A stretch of DNA of 5,046 nt from assembly GCA_030039655.1 (NCBI GenBank), contig JASHVC010000619.1, positions 1-5,046 on the forward strand, in the 5' to 3' direction. Of this stretch, positions 3,655 to 5,046 are shown in pieces. The notes beneath the pieces were generated by a model. The model was given only the letters and a program-made list of their open reading frames with translations. It made no database searches and had not been told where the DNA came from. The DNA comes from Xanthobacteraceae bacterium. Lineage in GTDB: Bacteria > Pseudomonadota > Alphaproteobacteria > Rhizobiales > Xanthobacteraceae. Position 1 is the first letter of the stretch, and every line of letters starts with the position of its first letter. The position numbers and the translations under genes are program-made.

Positions 3655-5046
3655 ATGAGTGACAGATCGAAGATCACCGCAGCGAGCAGGAATGTTTTGT
3701 TTGTTCCTTTGAACAAGCTCAAGAGGTCGCCCAAGAACGTCAGGCAGGTACCACACGGAAAGGCCGACATCCAAGCCTTAGCCGCGAGCATCGCCGCCAT
3801 CGGCATGCTGCAATACCCGGTCGTGGAGCGGGAGATCGGGCCAAAGGGCAAGCCGACCGGCTTTTATCTGGTCAATGCCGGGGAAGGTCGCCGACTGGCG
3901 CAGTTGCTCCGCGCCAAGCGCAAGGAGATCAAGGCGGACGACCCCGTCCCTTGCGTTCTCGACACCGAGCACAGCGCAACCGAGATCAGCTTGGCCGAGA
4001 ACGCCATCCGCACCGGCATGCACCCCGCCGACCAATACGAGGCTTTCGCCAAGCTGCATGGCGAGGAAGGAATGAGCGCCGAGGACATCGCCGCGCGGTT
4101 CGGTGTTACGGCAGCCGTGGTGAAGCAGCGGCTCAAGCTTGGCGCGGTCAGCCCCAAGCTGCGCGACCTCTACCGCGAGGGCGCAATGAGCCTTGAACAG
4201 CTATCGGCTTTCGCGATCACCGAGGACCATGAGCGGCAGGAGCGGGTATGGCATGAATTGCCGCGCTTCAGCCGTTGCCGCGAGGCCATTCTTCGCGCCT
4301 TGAGCGAAGGGCAGGTGCGTTCCGACGACCGGCGCGCCGTGTTCGTTGGCGCCAAAGCGTATCAAGCGGCTGGCGGCGCAATCGTCCGCGATCTGTTTGA
4401 TTGCGAGGGCGGCGGCTTCTTTGCCGATGCCGAGCTTCTCAATCGCCTTGCGCGCGAGAAGCTGCAAGGCGAGGCCGACAAGGTTGCCAAGGAAGGCTGG
4501 CGCTGGGTCGTGGCCGAGTTGGAATTCGATCACGAAGCGTTCGCCGACATGCGCCGCGTGTTTGCCAAGCCCGTGCCGCTGTCCAAAAACCAGCGCAAGA
4601 AGCTGCGCAAGCTGGACGCCCGTTACAAGGCCCTGTTCGACAAACACGCCGATGGCGATATACCGTCGGACATCGCCGCCAAGATGGAGCGCATCGAGGC
4701 AGCCGTTGAGGTCCTGCAAAAGGAAGCGTTCGCCCAACGGGACCTCGCGCTGGCCGGAGCCTTCGTGACCGTGGCGCATGACGGCTCGTTGCGTGTCGAG
4801 CGCGGTCTTGTCCGGGCCGGGGACGATCCGAAGAGAGAGTCCAAAGCCGACAACGACGCCAAGCGTCCCGCCAAGGACGCTGACGGTCTCGCGCCGTTGT
4901 CCGAGAAGCTGGTCGCGGAACTAACGGCCTACCGCACGTCAGCCTTGCGCAACGAGCTGGCGCGGCATCCGGCGACGGCGCTCCTCGCGCTTGTGCATGC
5001 GCTGGCGCTGGTGACGTTCTTTGAGGGCAGCCAGGGCTCGTGCTTG
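3655..5046 (+). CDS. Large ParB/RepB-family protein of mobile-element type (partial, 3' end outside)
   Basis: 464 codons are visible and the frame is open at the window edge. The ParB/Srx domain spans about residues 14-120: 'PLNKLKRSPKNVR' near 18-30, a helix 'IQALAASIAAIGMLQYPVV' at 39-57, GEGRR at 76-80 (a variant of GERRxxA) and AENAIR at 114-119 (the ENxxR box). The helix-turn-helix is at about 140-162 (SAEDIAARFGVTAAVVKQRL). A further long helical, Lys/Glu-rich region follows, with a charged linker near 391-405. I recall ParB-like proteins of about 700 residues with this layout on alphaproteobacterial plasmids and integrative elements, often near antirestriction and DUF2958-type genes, so roughly a third may be missing. 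The start is fixed by AAAGGAGAG with six bases between GGAG and ATG. It probably binds DNA for element maintenance or regulation; no ParA is visible. It is only distantly like the ParB-like protein upstream. Confidence 0.82.
   Translation, partial: MSDRSKITAASRNVLFVPLNKLKRSPKNVRQVPHGKADIQALAASIAAIGMLQYPVVEREIGPKGKPTGFYLVNAGEGRRLAQLLRAKRKEIKADDPVPCVLDTEHSATEISLAENAIRTGMHPADQYEAFAKLHGEEGMSAEDIAARFGVTAAVVKQRLKLGAVSPKLRDLYREGAMSLEQLSAFAITEDHERQERVWHELPRFSRCREAILRALSEGQVRSDDRRAVFVGAKAYQAAGGAIVRDLFDCEGGGFFADAELLNRLAREKLQGEADKVAKEGWRWVVAELEFDHEAFADMRRVFAKPVPLSKNQRKKLRKLDARYKALFDKHADGDIPSDIAAKMERIEAAVEVLQKEAFAQRDLALAGAFVTVAHDGSLRVERGLVRAGDDPKRESKADNDAKRPAKDADGLAPLSEKLVAELTAYRTSALRNELARHPATALLALVHALALVTFFEGSQGSCL

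Noticed and set aside
4201..4779. 192-codon minus-strand open frame opposite the large parB gene
   Set aside because: Shadow frame in GC-rich DNA; the plus strand carries ParB motifs in a continuous frame from 3655 to the window end.

Overview
The window looks like part of an accessory (plasmid or integrative-element) region from a GC-rich bacterium. I think an alphaproteobacterium, probably Hyphomicrobiales-like, is most likely. This rests on overall codon use and on the type of large ParB-like protein at the right end, which I associate with alphaproteobacterial mobile elements. It is inference, because there is no rRNA or other taxonomic marker.

Left part (1-855, minus strand): a ubiquitin-like conjugation module. 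A 154-residue protein with two tandem ubiquitin-like (multiubiquitin) domains is followed, with a 41-nt overlap, by the N-terminal part of a DUF6791-type protein. In this family DUF6791 normally precedes a ThiF/E1-like adenylation domain, but that part lies beyond position 1. Any E2 or JAB peptidase would also lie outside the window.

Middle (856-3185): a divergent control region of about 128 bp has a perfect TTGACA -35 box and several short palindromes. It drives a two-gene plus-strand operon. The first gene encodes a DUF2130 protein: an N-terminal CPYC motif, a long coiled coil, and a C-terminal domain with a D...DxK pattern like PD-(D/E)xK nucleases. Three nucleotides later comes a 314-aa ParB/Srx-fold protein with QPR and GERR motifs and a helix-turn-helix. 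No ParA is present, so this ParB-like protein need not be a segregation protein. The divergent layout suggests, but does not prove, that the ubiquitin-like module and the DUF2130/ParB-like pair form one functional cassette.

Right part (3186-5046): a 469-bp stretch without a convincing gene ends in a remarkably structured leader with several hairpins, some of them mutually exclusive. It precedes a second, larger ParB-like gene with a strong ribosome binding site, which runs off the window after 464 codons. This gene looks like mobile-element backbone, so the 3186-3654 gap may be the boundary between cargo and backbone.

No RNA gene, insertion sequence, CRISPR array or recognisable parS site was seen.
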